64,000 nt of DNA from Thermoplasmatota archaeon (GTDB lineage: Archaea > Thermoplasmatota > E2 > DHVEG-1), in NCBI GenBank assembly GCA_025457885.1, contig JALOTN010000002.1, forward strand, positions 32,844 through 96,843. The letters are read 5' to 3'. The notes under the pieces are model-generated. The model ran no database searches, was not told the origin of the DNA, and was given only the letters and a program-made list of their open reading frames with translations. Below, in pieces: positions 43,103-52,432 of this stretch. The position numbers and the translations under genes are program-made. Position 1 is the first letter of the stretch; each line of letters begins with the position of its first letter.

Positions 43103-43657
43103 CTACACAGGGTCCCCTGAAAGGATCTCCTCAGACCAGTCAATCTGACCAACCCTATAAGTCCTTGTTGGTTGAAAATTTTTACGAACCAGACGAACAA
43201 TGATGCCAGCAACCTCTTCGACCTTCTTTCCGGTGGTATCAATCTCAAAGAGATCCTCCGACGCATGGTGCTCAACTGCCTCACACAGGATAACATCTAG
43301 GATCTCCGCGTCGATGTTCTCCTTTCTTTTTTTCGCAGTCCATTTTTTTTTCAGAAGTCTTTGCTTTAGCTCTTTTGGATGGCATCGTAAAAGAACGACT
43401 TTCTCCATTGATTGTAAAAGATGCCCGATATGACCGTCAAAAAAAACCAACGCCTCTCCTGCATACTGCTTCCTGATAGCTTTCTCAAGCTTCACCATGT
43501 CGATAAGCTCAGAGTCCCGTTCCCTGTCCTTCCCAGCGATACAAAAATGCTCCTTGGCATACTGATGCAGATGAACGACGTTGTACCCTTGATTCTTTAA
43601 GAAAACTGCAACCGAGGTTTTTCCAGTCCCCGGGGTGCCGGAGAGAGCCACCCGCAT
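43103..43657 (-). CDS. Fap7/AK6-type adenylate kinase family protein
   Basis: 184 residues with Walker A GTPGTGKTS at residue 7, an aspartate-rich FFDGHIGHLL motif, the LID-type basic segment KKKWTAKKRKENIDAEI and a conserved HASEDLFEIDTTG. This is the archaeal Fap7/hCINAP group, which has adenylate kinase activity and helps late maturation of the small ribosomal subunit. The start is one base after the glyA stop, and the next gene is eight bases further. The glyA linkage supports housekeeping expression. Confidence 0.9.
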   Translation of the reverse strand: MRVALSGTPGTGKTSVAVFLKNQGYNVVHLHQYAKEHFCIAGKDRERDSELIDMVKLEKAIRKQYAGEALVFFDGHIGHLLQSMEKVVLLRCHPKELKQRLLKKKWTAKKRKENIDAEILDVILCEAVEHHASEDLFEIDTTGKKVEEVAGIIVRLVRKNFQPTRTYRVGQIDWSEEILSGDPV

Positions 43658-43658
43658 G

Positions 43659-44954
43659 TTAAATCAACTTGGTATACTCATACCCTCGGAATCCTTCCTT
43701 AAAACAATAATGGAGCTTCTGGAAGTCTTTACGGAACTCCTTGACATCCTCTTGAATCTTTTTCGGGTTTTCTTTCTTCAACAATGCCCGTGCATAAAAC
43801 ACGGCGACATCATCCATTTCCTTTTCCTTCATCCCAATCCGCGTCAACTCAGGAGTCCCTAGCCGTAACCCTGAGGGATTCAACGGGTCGACATCACCAG
43901 GGATCATATTCATATTCGTCACAATCCCTGCATCCTCCAAGGTTTTCGAAGCCTCTTTTCCCTTCCCTAGCCCGATCTCCACCAGGACCTGATGAGACTG
44001 TGTAAACCCAAGCTTCTCCCCAAACACCTTGAATCCTTGCTCAAAAAGCGCTTGTGCCAGACACTTCGCGTTCTTAATCGTCTGATCCGCATACGCCTCC
44101 CCAAACTCCAGATGCTCCGCAAACGCGATCCCTTTCGCAGCCACATGGTGCAGATGATACGAGGACGTCACCCCTGGGAACACCCCGAACCCGAGTTTCC
44201 GCAACAACGCCTTCTCCTCCTCAGTATCCTGAGAATGATCTGAAAGAATCATCCCACCCTGCGGGCCAGGCAACGTCTTATGAGTACTCCCATTCATCAC
44301 ATCCGCACCCTCCCGCAGTGGATCCTGGAATCGTTTCCCCGCAATCAACCCCAGCACATGCGCCGCATCATACACAACATATGCACCCACCTCATGGGCA
44401 GCCTCCGCGATCTCCTTTAATGGGGTTGGGAACAAAAAAACGGATTGACCGCACAACGCAAGCTTTGGTTTGACCTGCCTGATGAGCTTGACTGCTCCGT
44501 CCACATCAATGACCATCTCCTCATTACTAAAAGGGAACGAAACCAGGTTGATACCCCGTACCCCTGCAGCCCCAAACTTCCCAAACGAAATATGCGCGCC
44601 ATTCGCCGTGTCCAACACCGTCGCAGTCTCCCCTGGTTTAATCAACGCTTTGAGCACCGCCATGTTCGCTACAGTCCCCGAAGTCGGTCGCACATCCGCG
44701 TACTTGCAGGAAAACAGCTTCTGTGCAAGCTCCATGGTCTTTAGTTCCACAAGATCAAAGTATTTACACCCCTCATAATACCGATTCCCCGGAGTCCCCT
44801 CCGCGTATCTCCCATGGAAATCCGTAATCAACATCTCCCGACATAACGGGGACAGCACATTCTCACTAGCGATCATCGGCAGGGAATGAGCAAAAAACTC
44901 GTTGTTCAACTTCGCTTGTTTCCTGATATATTCAACCTCATCATACCATTTCAT
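43659..44954 (-). CDS. glyA: Serine hydroxymethyltransferase
   Basis: About 431 residues of fold-type I: PMIASENVLSP near the start, EGTPGNRYYEGCKY, TSGTVANMAVL, YDAAHVLGLI and GSTHKTLPGPQGG with the PLP lysine. It interconverts serine and glycine with tetrahydrofolate or a methanopterin carrier and feeds one-carbon metabolism. ATG 44954 is preferred over TTG 44966. First gene of the operon with the Fap7-like kinase and the CDP-alcohol transferase. Confidence 0.96.
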   Translation of the reverse strand: MKWYDEVEYIRKQAKLNNEFFAHSLPMIASENVLSPLCREMLITDFHGRYAEGTPGNRYYEGCKYFDLVELKTMELAQKLFSCKYADVRPTSGTVANMAVLKALIKPGETATVLDTANGAHISFGKFGAAGVRGINLVSFPFSNEEMVIDVDGAVKLIRQVKPKLALCGQSVFLFPTPLKEIAEAAHEVGAYVVYDAAHVLGLIAGKRFQDPLREGADVMNGSTHKTLPGPQGGMILSDHSQDTEEEKALLRKLGFGVFPGVTSSYHLHHVAAKGIAFAEHLEFGEAYADQTIKNAKCLAQALFEQGFKVFGEKLGFTQSHQVLVEIGLGKGKEASKTLEDAGIVTNMNMIPGDVDPLNPSGLRLGTPELTRIGMKEKEMDDVAVFYARALLKKENPKKIQEDVKEFRKDFQKLHYCFKEGFRGYEYTKLI

Positions 44955-45025
44955 AGAATCAACCAAAAGCTGTATCTTTGCCGTCGATAAAAAGGTAATG
45001 GAATGAAGGTATCAGGGAAAAAAAC

Positions 45026-45559
45026 CTATTTTTTCTTCTCCTCACGCATCTTGAATAAGGACGGTAAATGAATCGTATAGGTCCCATCCTTCTGAATCAC
45101 GATGGGTTCTCTTTCCAACAACCCCTTCAGGTCGATATCATATTTCCCCGGCTGCTCCACCCCGATGGTCTCCGGTCGATCCGAACGGTCTGCCTCTGCT
45201 TTTATCTTCTCAATGATCGCCTTACGCTGGTCATCACTGATGGGTTCCACTGAGGGTGGTACCTCTTTGTCTGGTTGCTTCTGCTCTTTGTGATCCTCGA
45301 TCATCCGACGAAGATCCTTCGGTTTCAGGGTAATCCAGGCTTCCGTGCCTTTGAACTCCTTATGTTTCTCGACAGCAAGCTCCATGATCCGCGTGGTGAG
45401 ATCCTGCCCCATCTCCTTGCTCATCACGTCTCGTTCCACATCATTCAAAGGCTCTTTGGTGAAAAAAAACCGGTTGCCTCCGCACCCGGGGCATCCTTTC
45501 AACAGCTGCGAGGAGCCCTCCTCAAACACATGGCCACATTTCAGGCATTGATGGGGCAT
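45026..45559 (-). CDS. OapC/ArvC-type zinc-ribbon protein
   Basis: 177 residues beginning with a zinc ribbon (CLKCGHVF and CPGCGGNRF). A charged helical linker and a C-terminal β-segment (GKYDIDLKGLLEREPIVIQKDGTYTIHLPSLF) follow, as in the archaeal family annotated OapC/ArvC. Its ATG overlaps the last base of the OapB stop. The Era-like GTPase, OapB and OapC are conserved neighbours across many archaea; the function of the set is not established. Confidence 0.82.
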   Translation of the reverse strand: MPHQCLKCGHVFEEGSSQLLKGCPGCGGNRFFFTKEPLNDVERDVMSKEMGQDLTTRIMELAVEKHKEFKGTEAWITLKPKDLRRMIEDHKEQKQPDKEVPPSVEPISDDQRKAIIEKIKAEADRSDRPETIGVEQPGKYDIDLKGLLEREPIVIQKDGTYTIHLPSLFKMREEKKK

Positions 45560-45936
45560 TAATTGGCTCCCTTCCCGGGGATGATCGTCGTTTCGATCAT
45601 ATCATTATCCTTATGCACCATCCGGAGGAGATGCGCAGGACCAATCACCGTCATCCGAGGTTTCTTTGCCACCCCGAACACCCGTTGGAAAAACCCGATC
45701 TTCTCATTCTCATACCCCCCAATCTCAATCCCGATGAAGGTATCATGGTTGATCTCCTTCATCGTATGCTCTATGAGCTGTGCCTGCTCTGTTGGAGTCA
45801 GACCATGCTCCAAAACCAAGATCCTGCCTTCCTTGACCTCGTTGAGGATGTATTTCAGTTTCTCCGCGGAGGAATAATGTTCAAGCTTCTGATGTGAAAT
45901 CAAATTAAACGTAATCCCGCTATCTTTCTTCACCAT
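45559..45936 (-). CDS. OapB/ArvB-type DUF2073 protein
   Basis: 125 residues of the DUF2073 family: LISHQKLEHYSSAEKLKYIL, VLEHGLTPTEQAQLIEHTM and RMTVIGPAHLLRMVHKD. The family is archaea-specific and nearly always encoded between an Era-like GTPase and a zinc-ribbon protein, exactly as here. Five bases separate it from the GTPase. No enzyme motif is visible; it is probably a partner or effector of the GTPase. Confidence 0.88.
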   Translation of the reverse strand: MVKKDSGITFNLISHQKLEHYSSAEKLKYILNEVKEGRILVLEHGLTPTEQAQLIEHTMKEINHDTFIGIEIGGYENEKIGFFQRVFGVAKKPRMTVIGPAHLLRMVHKDNDMIETTIIPGKGAN

Positions 45937-45941
45937 GGTTC

Positions 45942-46607
45942 TTACCTCCTCTGTTTATGTCGTTTTTTACCGAACTCTTTGATCATCATCGAATACAGAT
46001 TCTCCGTGTTATACCCGGTTAACGCACTGATGGGGATCACCGGGTGCTGTGGAAATGCGGATTTCAACGTCGCTGGACTTGCGTTCTCCGCATCGATCTT
46101 GTTTGCAGCAATCAAGATAGGCAGGTTCCGCGCCTCAAGGTTCCCAATGATCGTGACATTGACCTGTGTGAACGGATCCTGTGTCGCATCCATCACCAGA
46201 ACGACTCCATCGATATCATCAAGCCAACGGATCGCCTCAATAACACCCTCGGTCGCCTCTTTTGCCCGGACCCGTGAATCATCCTTAGTCATCCCATACA
46301 TGTTCATGAATTCCTTAAAATCAATCTTCGTCGCGATCCCTGGAGTATCCACCAGATCCATCGTTAACGACGAACCACCATTGTCAATCCGGATGTTATT
46401 CTTCCATTTCGCCCGACGCGTCTCATGAGGAACCTCTGAGACACTCCCCATGATATCCCCTGTCCAATCCCGTAGGATCCGATTCGCAAGCGTGGTTTTC
46501 CCGACATTCGGTGGACCATAGATACCGATCTTCGCATGGTTCTTCCCAAAAATCTTAAAAATCATTTTCGAAAATCTACTTTCTCTGAATCTCTCGAGTA
46601 ATCCCAT
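45942..46607 (-). CDS. Era-like GTPase of the OapABC/Arv set
   Basis: 221 residues of the TRAFAC GTPase type: G1 GPPNVGKTT, G2 threonine in HETRRAK, G3 DTPGIA, G4 NKID and G5 SALTGYN. An N-terminal basic helix (RFRESRFSKMIFKIFGK) may contact membrane or RNA. Unlike bacterial Era there is no KH domain. It starts the operon GTPase-OapB-OapC. The 340-base AT-rich gap upstream holds its promoter and a direct-repeat copy. Confidence 0.92.
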   Translation of the reverse strand: MGLLERFRESRFSKMIFKIFGKNHAKIGIYGPPNVGKTTLANRILRDWTGDIMGSVSEVPHETRRAKWKNNIRIDNGGSSLTMDLVDTPGIATKIDFKEFMNMYGMTKDDSRVRAKEATEGVIEAIRWLDDIDGVVLVMDATQDPFTQVNVTIIGNLEARNLPILIAANKIDAENASPATLKSAFPQHPVIPISALTGYNTENLYSMMIKEFGKKRHKQRR

Positions 46608-46702
46608 CCCTTTCTGTCTCCAATTTGTTTTTCTAAATTTAAAGAATAGTATACAAAGAAAGTTTATTAGTTTAGCGGCTCATTGTTCTTTATACAAAAA
46701 AA

Positions 46703-46724
46703 CATAAAAAATAATAACCCTTAA
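46703..46724 (+). repeat. Direct repeat left of the secreted-protein module
   Basis: CATAAAAAATAATAACCCTTAA shares a perfect 17-base core (AAAATAATAACCCTTAA) with 49256-49275 in the same orientation. The two lie on either side of three AT-rich secreted-protein genes. The rest of the gap 46608-46948 is AT-rich with no gene visible. Confidence 0.55.
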
Positions 46725-46948
46725 GGATTGGATGTTTCCAACTTAAGAGTAGTGGTTCTCCAGCTTATTTTGGTCTAACAAAATGTTCGCTCACAATTCC
46801 ACTTCCTTAAATAAACAAATAATTTAAGCACATATACTGTCAGCTAAAAGTATGTATATCGGAATCTCTGTCTTAGGTTATTAAAAGACAAAATAAACCT
46901 ATTTATAGGAGAACATTCATTTAAAATATTGTATAGGGGCAGGAAAGT

Positions 46949-47335
46949 ATGGATAAGAAACCTCTGATTGGAGTTATCCTTTGTTGTATACTGTTCTTCA
47001 GTATGGTTGTTCCTATTCAGGTTGAAAGTAAAAAAGTAGATTGTGGAGAAAAAATAAATACACAATTCGATGAACTTTGGATTTTTAATTATGCTTTTAT
47101 CATTGGTAAATTTAACAATAGTGGAAGATGGTTCGATTATTTTAAAATCTGGAATCCTGATTTTTCTCATACAATTTACGTTTTAGGGTATTCTGGTATT
47201 CTACATACGTTTATTCCTGTAAAAGCCTATGAGGTTTTCGGAAGCTGGCGAATCGGTTTTTTCGGCATTCATCATTGTATGATTTTTGCATTTGGACCTG
47301 GTAGTGTAACTGCGTTTGGTGATGGTCCATATTAA
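46949..47335 (+). CDS. Small secreted protein
   Basis: 128 residues starting MDKKPLIGVILCCILFFSM with a signal peptide ending near QVESKK. The mature protein has aromatic β-strand character (WFDYFKIWNPDFSHTIYV) and ends FAFGPGSVTAFGDGPY. The C-terminal region resembles that of the next gene's product (GFGPGTR), suggesting a common family. No function is known to me. First gene of a three-gene AT-rich secreted cluster. Confidence 0.6.
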   Translation: MDKKPLIGVILCCILFFSMVVPIQVESKKVDCGEKINTQFDELWIFNYAFIIGKFNNSGRWFDYFKIWNPDFSHTIYVLGYSGILHTFIPVKAYEVFGSWRIGFFGIHHCMIFAFGPGSVTAFGDGPY

Positions 47336-47363
47336 ACTCATTTAAACAGAGAGGAAAAAACTA

Positions 47364-48032
47364 ATGATAAAAAAAAGATTAATGATTGGAGTTAGTATCC
47401 TGGCTGTGGTTCTTCTTGTTCTGGGTTCGTTGAGTAATGTAGTGGGGTATCAATCAGTCCAGACCTCACAACAGAACACCATCAAAGAAAGAATCAATCA
47501 GCGAGAGTTGTTATTCCAGACCATCGTTGATATTGCTAACAACAAGGAGATACAGAGAATCATCCTCAAATTCCAGATGGGTAGAGGGATATTCCCAACA
47601 TCAGAGTTTCCTGTTGTAACAAAGAACCAAATTAAAATGATGTATTTCATTGGTTTGATTCTATCAAAGGTTATCAGTAAATCAACGATTCAATCATTGA
47701 TTGGGAAATATCAGTTCAATAATCAGGAGATACAGAAGGAGATAAATGCTGTCATTGAAAAGGATACTATCATCAATTCAGAAATAACCCAATTACAAAA
47801 TTCTGAGTGTGATTGTGAAAATCAAAGTGCATCAGAGTGGAGGTTCCCGGTTGTCTGTTTCGTTTTGATGGTTTTATTTTATTCTCCGTTCATCGTATTA
47901 GGATTAATTGATATTATTATTGGAGTTCCTACTAATATATTCAATCTGTTTCTAGCACTTTCATACATTCCTTGGTCCATTGGTTATAGTCTTGGATGTC
48001 GTTTTGCAGGATTTGGTCCAGGAACAAGGTGA
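47364..48032 (+). CDS. Secreted/membrane protein of the accessory module
   Basis: 222 residues. A signal peptide (RLMIGVSILAVVLLVLGSLSNVVG) precedes a helical segment (IKERINQRELLFQTIVDIANNKEIQ) that resembles the start of a large secreted-protein family of related archaea. Near the C-terminus two membrane helices (VVCFVLMVLFYSPFIVL and NIFNLFLALSYIPW) precede CRFAGFGPGTR. GAGAGGAAAAAACTA precedes ATG 47364. It lies 28 bases after the previous gene and six before the next, so one operon is likely. Function is unknown. Confidence 0.62.
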   Translation: MIKKRLMIGVSILAVVLLVLGSLSNVVGYQSVQTSQQNTIKERINQRELLFQTIVDIANNKEIQRIILKFQMGRGIFPTSEFPVVTKNQIKMMYFIGLILSKVISKSTIQSLIGKYQFNNQEIQKEINAVIEKDTIINSEITQLQNSECDCENQSASEWRFPVVCFVLMVLFYSPFIVLGLIDIIIGVPTNIFNLFLALSYIPWSIGYSLGCRFAGFGPGTR

Positions 48033-48038
48033 TTTTAA

Positions 48039-48989
48039 ATGATAAGAAAATGGTTAACGATTGGAATCATTCTCTTGTTCCTTGGTGTGACCATAGCACC
48101 AACTATCAACTTTAACACTGTGAAAGCATCCCAAGAAGATGACCTTGTAGAAGTCACCACCCAGGCATGTGGCATACAGGGATATGGGAATACCATCGTG
48201 AAACTCACCAGAGAACAATACCAGAACCTGGAACCGTATCTGGTGGAGTTCAGAGCCAGGTTGAACCAGACATCAACAAGGGAAGAAGCAATCCCTATCT
48301 TCAAGGAAGCTGTGGCGGAGTTGGACAAGTATGGGTTACTACCGACGGGGATGAGTGTTGAGAGGGTTCAGAGATTAGTAACATCATCATATGACAAACG
48401 AGAAAAGATTGTTGATACCCTTAACCTTGACCCTGATGCAAATTATTTCTGTTTAGTCAGTGGAAAAACGACCAATACATTATCCTATGGTCCTTTAGCC
48501 ACTGTAGCGGACGATATTCTTTTATTAATTTTTCTTCTTCTATCGAATCCAAGACATTTATCTGGAACTCTACTTGGGGATTTCATTAACTGGTTTTTAA
48601 ACATCCTCTGGATAATAAAAGAAACTATCATGACCATTAGTGCAGGATTATTCTTTATTATGTTATGGACCGGGGGTCTATTTTCTGTTTTTTCTCCTAT
48701 CGGATTATTGACTCTTCTCACATTCGGCTACACTACAGGAAATTATGAAAACGATAAATATCCGTCCGCGGGTTGGGTCTATTCAATTGGGTTGACTGGC
48801 ATGAAGAAATATAATGGTTCTGAATTATGGGGTAATTCCAGAACATATCCATATATTGCATTTCCTTTTGCGACACTTTATCCTGGTTTATTAGGTTTCT
48901 GTGGTCTCAAGATAAGGTCTTCTTCAGGATATTCTTTTTTCCTTGGTACAGCATTGAAGGTGAAAATCGGAACTGAATTCCCAGGATAG
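48039..48989 (+). CDS. Secreted/membrane protein with shared leader
   Basis: 316 residues. The leader RKWLTIGIILLFLGVTIAP and mature start ASQEDDLVEVTTQACGIQG match the leader of the protein at 23912-24526. Next is a helical domain (LTREQYQNLEPYLVEFRAR), a central hydrophobic region of about 80 residues with two or three membrane spans, and a β-rich C-terminal part (GLKIRSSSGYSFFLGTALKV). GGTGATTTTAA before ATG 48039 gives the start. The leader is about 70% identical between unrelated mature proteins, which suggests domain shuffling. No function is known. Confidence 0.62.
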   Translation: MIRKWLTIGIILLFLGVTIAPTINFNTVKASQEDDLVEVTTQACGIQGYGNTIVKLTREQYQNLEPYLVEFRARLNQTSTREEAIPIFKEAVAELDKYGLLPTGMSVERVQRLVTSSYDKREKIVDTLNLDPDANYFCLVSGKTTNTLSYGPLATVADDILLLIFLLLSNPRHLSGTLLGDFINWFLNILWIIKETIMTISAGLFFIMLWTGGLFSVFSPIGLLTLLTFGYTTGNYENDKYPSAGWVYSIGLTGMKKYNGSELWGNSRTYPYIAFPFATLYPGLLGFCGLKIRSSSGYSFFLGTALKVKIGTEFPG

Positions 48990-49255
48990 ATAAAAGATAC
49001 CATCTGAAATTGTCGAAATGATACCTCAGATATTATTAACTCTGCAACTGTGTTGTTATTTTCTTTTATTTATCAGTTATTTTGGAATTACCAATAAGAA
49101 ACCCACGATTTCATATATATCATTTGATAAGGATAAAAACACTTCAAATCAATATCTCATAAAAAGCCCTATTCTCGTTATTGAATCTTTATAGAGTCCG
49201 AAAAACTTATCATCAATTTTAGTCTCCCCGGGCTTTTCCTTAAGTTGCGAACGTT

Positions 49256-49275
49256 CATAAAATAATAACCCTTAA
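49256..49275 (+). repeat. Direct repeat right of the secreted-protein module
   Basis: CATAAAATAATAACCCTTAA, the partner of 46703-46724 (17-base perfect core). The 350-base gap 48990-49339 otherwise holds no gene. CCTTAAATAG within it may also serve as TATA box for the coiled-coil gene. Confidence 0.55.
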
Positions 49276-49339
49276 ATAGCATCAACATTATTCGCATGGT
49301 GGAGTATTAATTTATATGGTAATTGGGACGGCATGATTT

Positions 49340-50296
49340 ATGACGGAAGAAAAAGTAGGTGGTATGAACGTGAAAGGAGTAAAAGACTCATTTATGGAAC
49401 AACTGCAAGAAGCATCAACGGAACTTGGTTCTGTAAAAAGTTCATTCTCCAAAGGGATGGAGGATCTCGCCAAAATCCAAAGCATGCTCAGTTTCGAAGG
49501 ATTAAACAAAATGGATTCCATGATGCGATCATTCGAGGATCGCCTCGCTGAAGCAGAACGACGTCGGGATGAGGCAACCGAAGGAGCCCGACGCTACAGC
49601 ATGGAACTTGAAAAAGAAAAAGAACGACTCATTAAGCTCTGGGATGCCTACAAGAACCAAGAGGAATCCTTAGCATCACAAGAGAAACGAGTCGCAGAAC
49701 TCGAAGAACGGATTCGCGACACCGAACAAATGCACATGCAGTTCGAACGAGACGCAACCGTACGCATCCAGACCCTGACTCAGAAACTCGACGAACGAGC
49801 CATGGCAGTCCAACAAATGGATGATATGAAACAACAGGTCATGAGGTTCGACGCCATCCGTACACAACTTGAGTCAAATGTCGATAAAATGCATTCAGAG
49901 ATGTCCACAAAAGACGAAGTCATCAGAGGATTGGAACGACAAATTGAAGAACTCCGAAGCTTCGAACAATTCGCAGAGTTCAAACCAAAATTCGAAGCAG
50001 TCTCCATGGAATATGAAAAAGAAAAAGAACGACTCACGAAACTCTTCCGACTGTACGAGGAAACCGAATCGGAGAACAAACAACTCAAAGAGGAACTCCA
50101 CGGCTGGCAAAGCTGGTTCTCCTCCAATGAAGAACTCTTCACCAGATTATTCTCCTCCGTTGAACACCTGAAGCACCAACACACGACCGCACCAACCACT
50201 GAGACAACCGACGCGGACATCGATATCCCCCCATCACTTCAAGAGCCGTGCGCACCATCAGAGAAACCAAAGCGAAGACTCCTCTTTAGAAAATAA
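49340..50296 (+). CDS. Coiled-coil protein
   Basis: 318 residues, almost entirely coiled coil between residues 40 and 255, with heptads rich in Glu, Lys, Arg and Gln (EKEKERLIKLWDAYKNQ, and the related EKEKERLTKLFRLYEE near residue 225, an internal repeat). A threonine-rich linker and a basic tail (KPKRRLLFRK) end it. Start ATG 49340; ATG 49364 is possible. It resembles SMC- or tropomyosin-like helices only in composition. It is convergent with rad50; role unknown, possibly structural or a DNA-bound scaffold. Confidence 0.65.
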   Translation: MTEEKVGGMNVKGVKDSFMEQLQEASTELGSVKSSFSKGMEDLAKIQSMLSFEGLNKMDSMMRSFEDRLAEAERRRDEATEGARRYSMELEKEKERLIKLWDAYKNQEESLASQEKRVAELEERIRDTEQMHMQFERDATVRIQTLTQKLDERAMAVQQMDDMKQQVMRFDAIRTQLESNVDKMHSEMSTKDEVIRGLERQIEELRSFEQFAEFKPKFEAVSMEYEKEKERLTKLFRLYEETESENKQLKEELHGWQSWFSSNEELFTRLFSSVEHLKHQHTTAPTTETTDADIDIPPSLQEPCAPSEKPKRRLLFRK

Positions 50297-50326
50297 ATAC
50301 AAACACTCTTTTTTTTTCTCTTTTTT

Positions 50327-52432
50327 TTATTCTATTTTTATCGAACTAACCCCTGTTTCGTCTTCTGAGATTTCCATGGTATGTTCTGTGAAATGTTTAA
50401 TATCATCAACATGAGTGATGAGGAAGATTTGTTTGAATTTTGAGGAAAAACCATTGAGTGTTCGAATGATGTTCTGTTTGCGGATCTGATCCTGCGACCC
50501 AAATATCTCATCAAGGATGACGAATTGAAAGATACTCCCTGCTCTTTCAGTGATGATTTCAGAAATCGCGAGACGGATACAGAGGTTTGCCAGGTCTTCT
50601 TCACCCCCAGAAAACCGTTCAATGGTATACGCGGTACCCTGGTCGTAAACTAAGAGGTTGTAATCCTCATCCAGTTCGATTTGTGAGTACTTCCCGTCCG
50701 TGAGTTCCATAAAAAGCTCCGAGGCATGTGCTGAAAGCAACGGGCGAATCTGGGAGATGAGATAGGTTCGGAACGCTTCCATCACCTCAGAAAGCATACT
50801 GCAGTGTTGGGCGTTTGTTCGTTCGTTATCTAGTTTTTTTTCCACCCGTTGGTGTTCTTCGATGTGTTCCTCATAGGTTTTTATCTGCTGGTCAATGAGT
50901 TTTTGTTCCCCTTCCTGTTCCTTTAAAGCTAAGATGATTTTTTGTTGTTTTTCCTGTATTTCATCAAGGATTCGAAGTGACTCCTGATACTGTCGGTAGG
51001 TGTCATTCACCTGGGTCTTCATTCGCTGATATTCTTTTTGATCAAAAACAACATCCCCCAGGTTCTGGCATTCCTTTTTTTTCTGCTCAAGCTGAGTGGA
51101 TTCCCGGTTGATCTCCTCTGTTGTGTGACGAAGGATGCTTTGGTTTTTCTCCCGTTCAATCACTTGGGTGCGTAGGAACATGTTTTTTTTCTGTAACGCT
51201 TGTTTTTCACGGGAGAACCGGTCGAACTCCTTCTGTAGCGTGTTCTGTTCCTCTGTTAAATGGTGTATCTCTTTTTGTTTCTTCTCGATATCCTGGGTGA
51301 ATGCGTGGATGAGTTTTTTTTGCTGGTCTCCTAAGATCCGGTCGCAGGTTGGGCATTTTGCCCCTGGTCCGATTTTTTCTATGGCGTGTTTTTTATCCGT
51401 AAGCTGATCGATTTCCTTCTGAAGACGGGTGGTGAGGGTCAGGGTTTGTTGTTTTTTCTGAAGCACTGCTTGAAGGCTGTTCGTGTTTTTCTCCTGTTGT
51501 TTATCAAAATCCTGTAGTTCTCTTTCAAGGTTCTGTGTCTGCAGGAGGTTCTCTTTGATTTTTTGTATCGATTTTTTTCGTTCTTGAAGTGAGTTTTCTA
51601 AAAACGTAACATCTTGCATTACGCGTTGTTTTCTTTCCGATTTGCTTTTCTTTTCCTCAAGAGACGCGGCAGTCTGGAGAGATTGTTCATAGGCTGATTT
51701 CTTGGTTTCAGTTTCTTTTTTTCTTTTGCTGTGCTCTTGCTGGATGGTGTGCTGAAGCTGTTTTTGCTGTTGGATACTTCGAATGCGTTGATCCTTCAGC
51801 ATCTGTTGTTTTTTGATCTGTTGTTGGTACATCAGGATTTTATTGTTTCCTTCCTCATCCACCAGCATCCCTGAGAGGGTTTCGATAAGGTTTTTTTTCT
51901 CTTTGAGGTCTGATCGGATCTGGCTGATGATCTCATCAATGGCGTTGATCCCAAGCATGCGTAGGATGAGTTGTCGTCGTTCACTGGGGTTCATTGATGA
52001 GAGGGTGTTGAGTTCCTTTTGTTTCGCAAAAATGGAGGTGTAGAATGCTTTCCAGTCCATCCCTAGTTTCCTTTGGATGAACTTGCCGACGACCTCGGCA
52101 CCGGTGGCCACTATTTTTCCATTCACCGTCGCTGTCCCAGATGCAGAGAGGTTTTTTCCGCTCATCTCACGGACCACGTGGTACGCATCATCATCGAAGA
52201 TGAAATCCAGTTCGACGCAGCAGGAATCTGAGGCTGCTGCGTCTTCCCGTTTTATTTGTTCAGCGGAGGTTCGTGCCGCGACCGGACCATACAATGTCCA
52301 GGCGATGGCCTCAAACAAGGTTGATTTTCCCACACCATTTAATCCGATGACACTGGTGACTCCATCGGGGAATTCTAAGTAACTGTCCTTGAATTTCCGA
52401 AAGTTCTTCAGACGAATGGATTTTAATATCAT
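50327..52432 (-). CDS. rad50: DNA double-strand break repair ATPase Rad50
   Basis: 701 residues. The N-terminal ABC half has Walker A GLNGVGKST; two long coiled-coil arms meet at a zinc hook with AKCPTCDRIL (CxxC) near residue 360. The C-terminal half has the signature FSGGEEDL and Walker B FVILDEIFGSQD. It forms a complex with Mre11 that tethers and processes DNA ends. The coiled coils are short: most archaeal Rad50 proteins have about 850-900 residues. Its ATG overlaps the mre11 stop by four bases. Last gene of the FAD oxidoreductase-mre11-rad50 operon. Confidence 0.95.
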   Translation of the reverse strand: MILKSIRLKNFRKFKDSYLEFPDGVTSVIGLNGVGKSTLFEAIAWTLYGPVAARTSAEQIKREDAAASDSCCVELDFIFDDDAYHVVREMSGKNLSASGTATVNGKIVATGAEVVGKFIQRKLGMDWKAFYTSIFAKQKELNTLSSMNPSERRQLILRMLGINAIDEIISQIRSDLKEKKNLIETLSGMLVDEEGNNKILMYQQQIKKQQMLKDQRIRSIQQQKQLQHTIQQEHSKRKKETETKKSAYEQSLQTAASLEEKKSKSERKQRVMQDVTFLENSLQERKKSIQKIKENLLQTQNLERELQDFDKQQEKNTNSLQAVLQKKQQTLTLTTRLQKEIDQLTDKKHAIEKIGPGAKCPTCDRILGDQQKKLIHAFTQDIEKKQKEIHHLTEEQNTLQKEFDRFSREKQALQKKNMFLRTQVIEREKNQSILRHTTEEINRESTQLEQKKKECQNLGDVVFDQKEYQRMKTQVNDTYRQYQESLRILDEIQEKQQKIILALKEQEGEQKLIDQQIKTYEEHIEEHQRVEKKLDNERTNAQHCSMLSEVMEAFRTYLISQIRPLLSAHASELFMELTDGKYSQIELDEDYNLLVYDQGTAYTIERFSGGEEDLANLCIRLAISEIITERAGSIFQFVILDEIFGSQDQIRKQNIIRTLNGFSSKFKQIFLITHVDDIKHFTEHTMEISEDETGVSSIKIE

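Noticed and set aside
46844..47170. 108-codon minus-strand frame opposite the first secreted protein
   Set aside because: It is AT-driven, lacks a ribosome binding site, and overlaps a frame with a convincing signal peptide.
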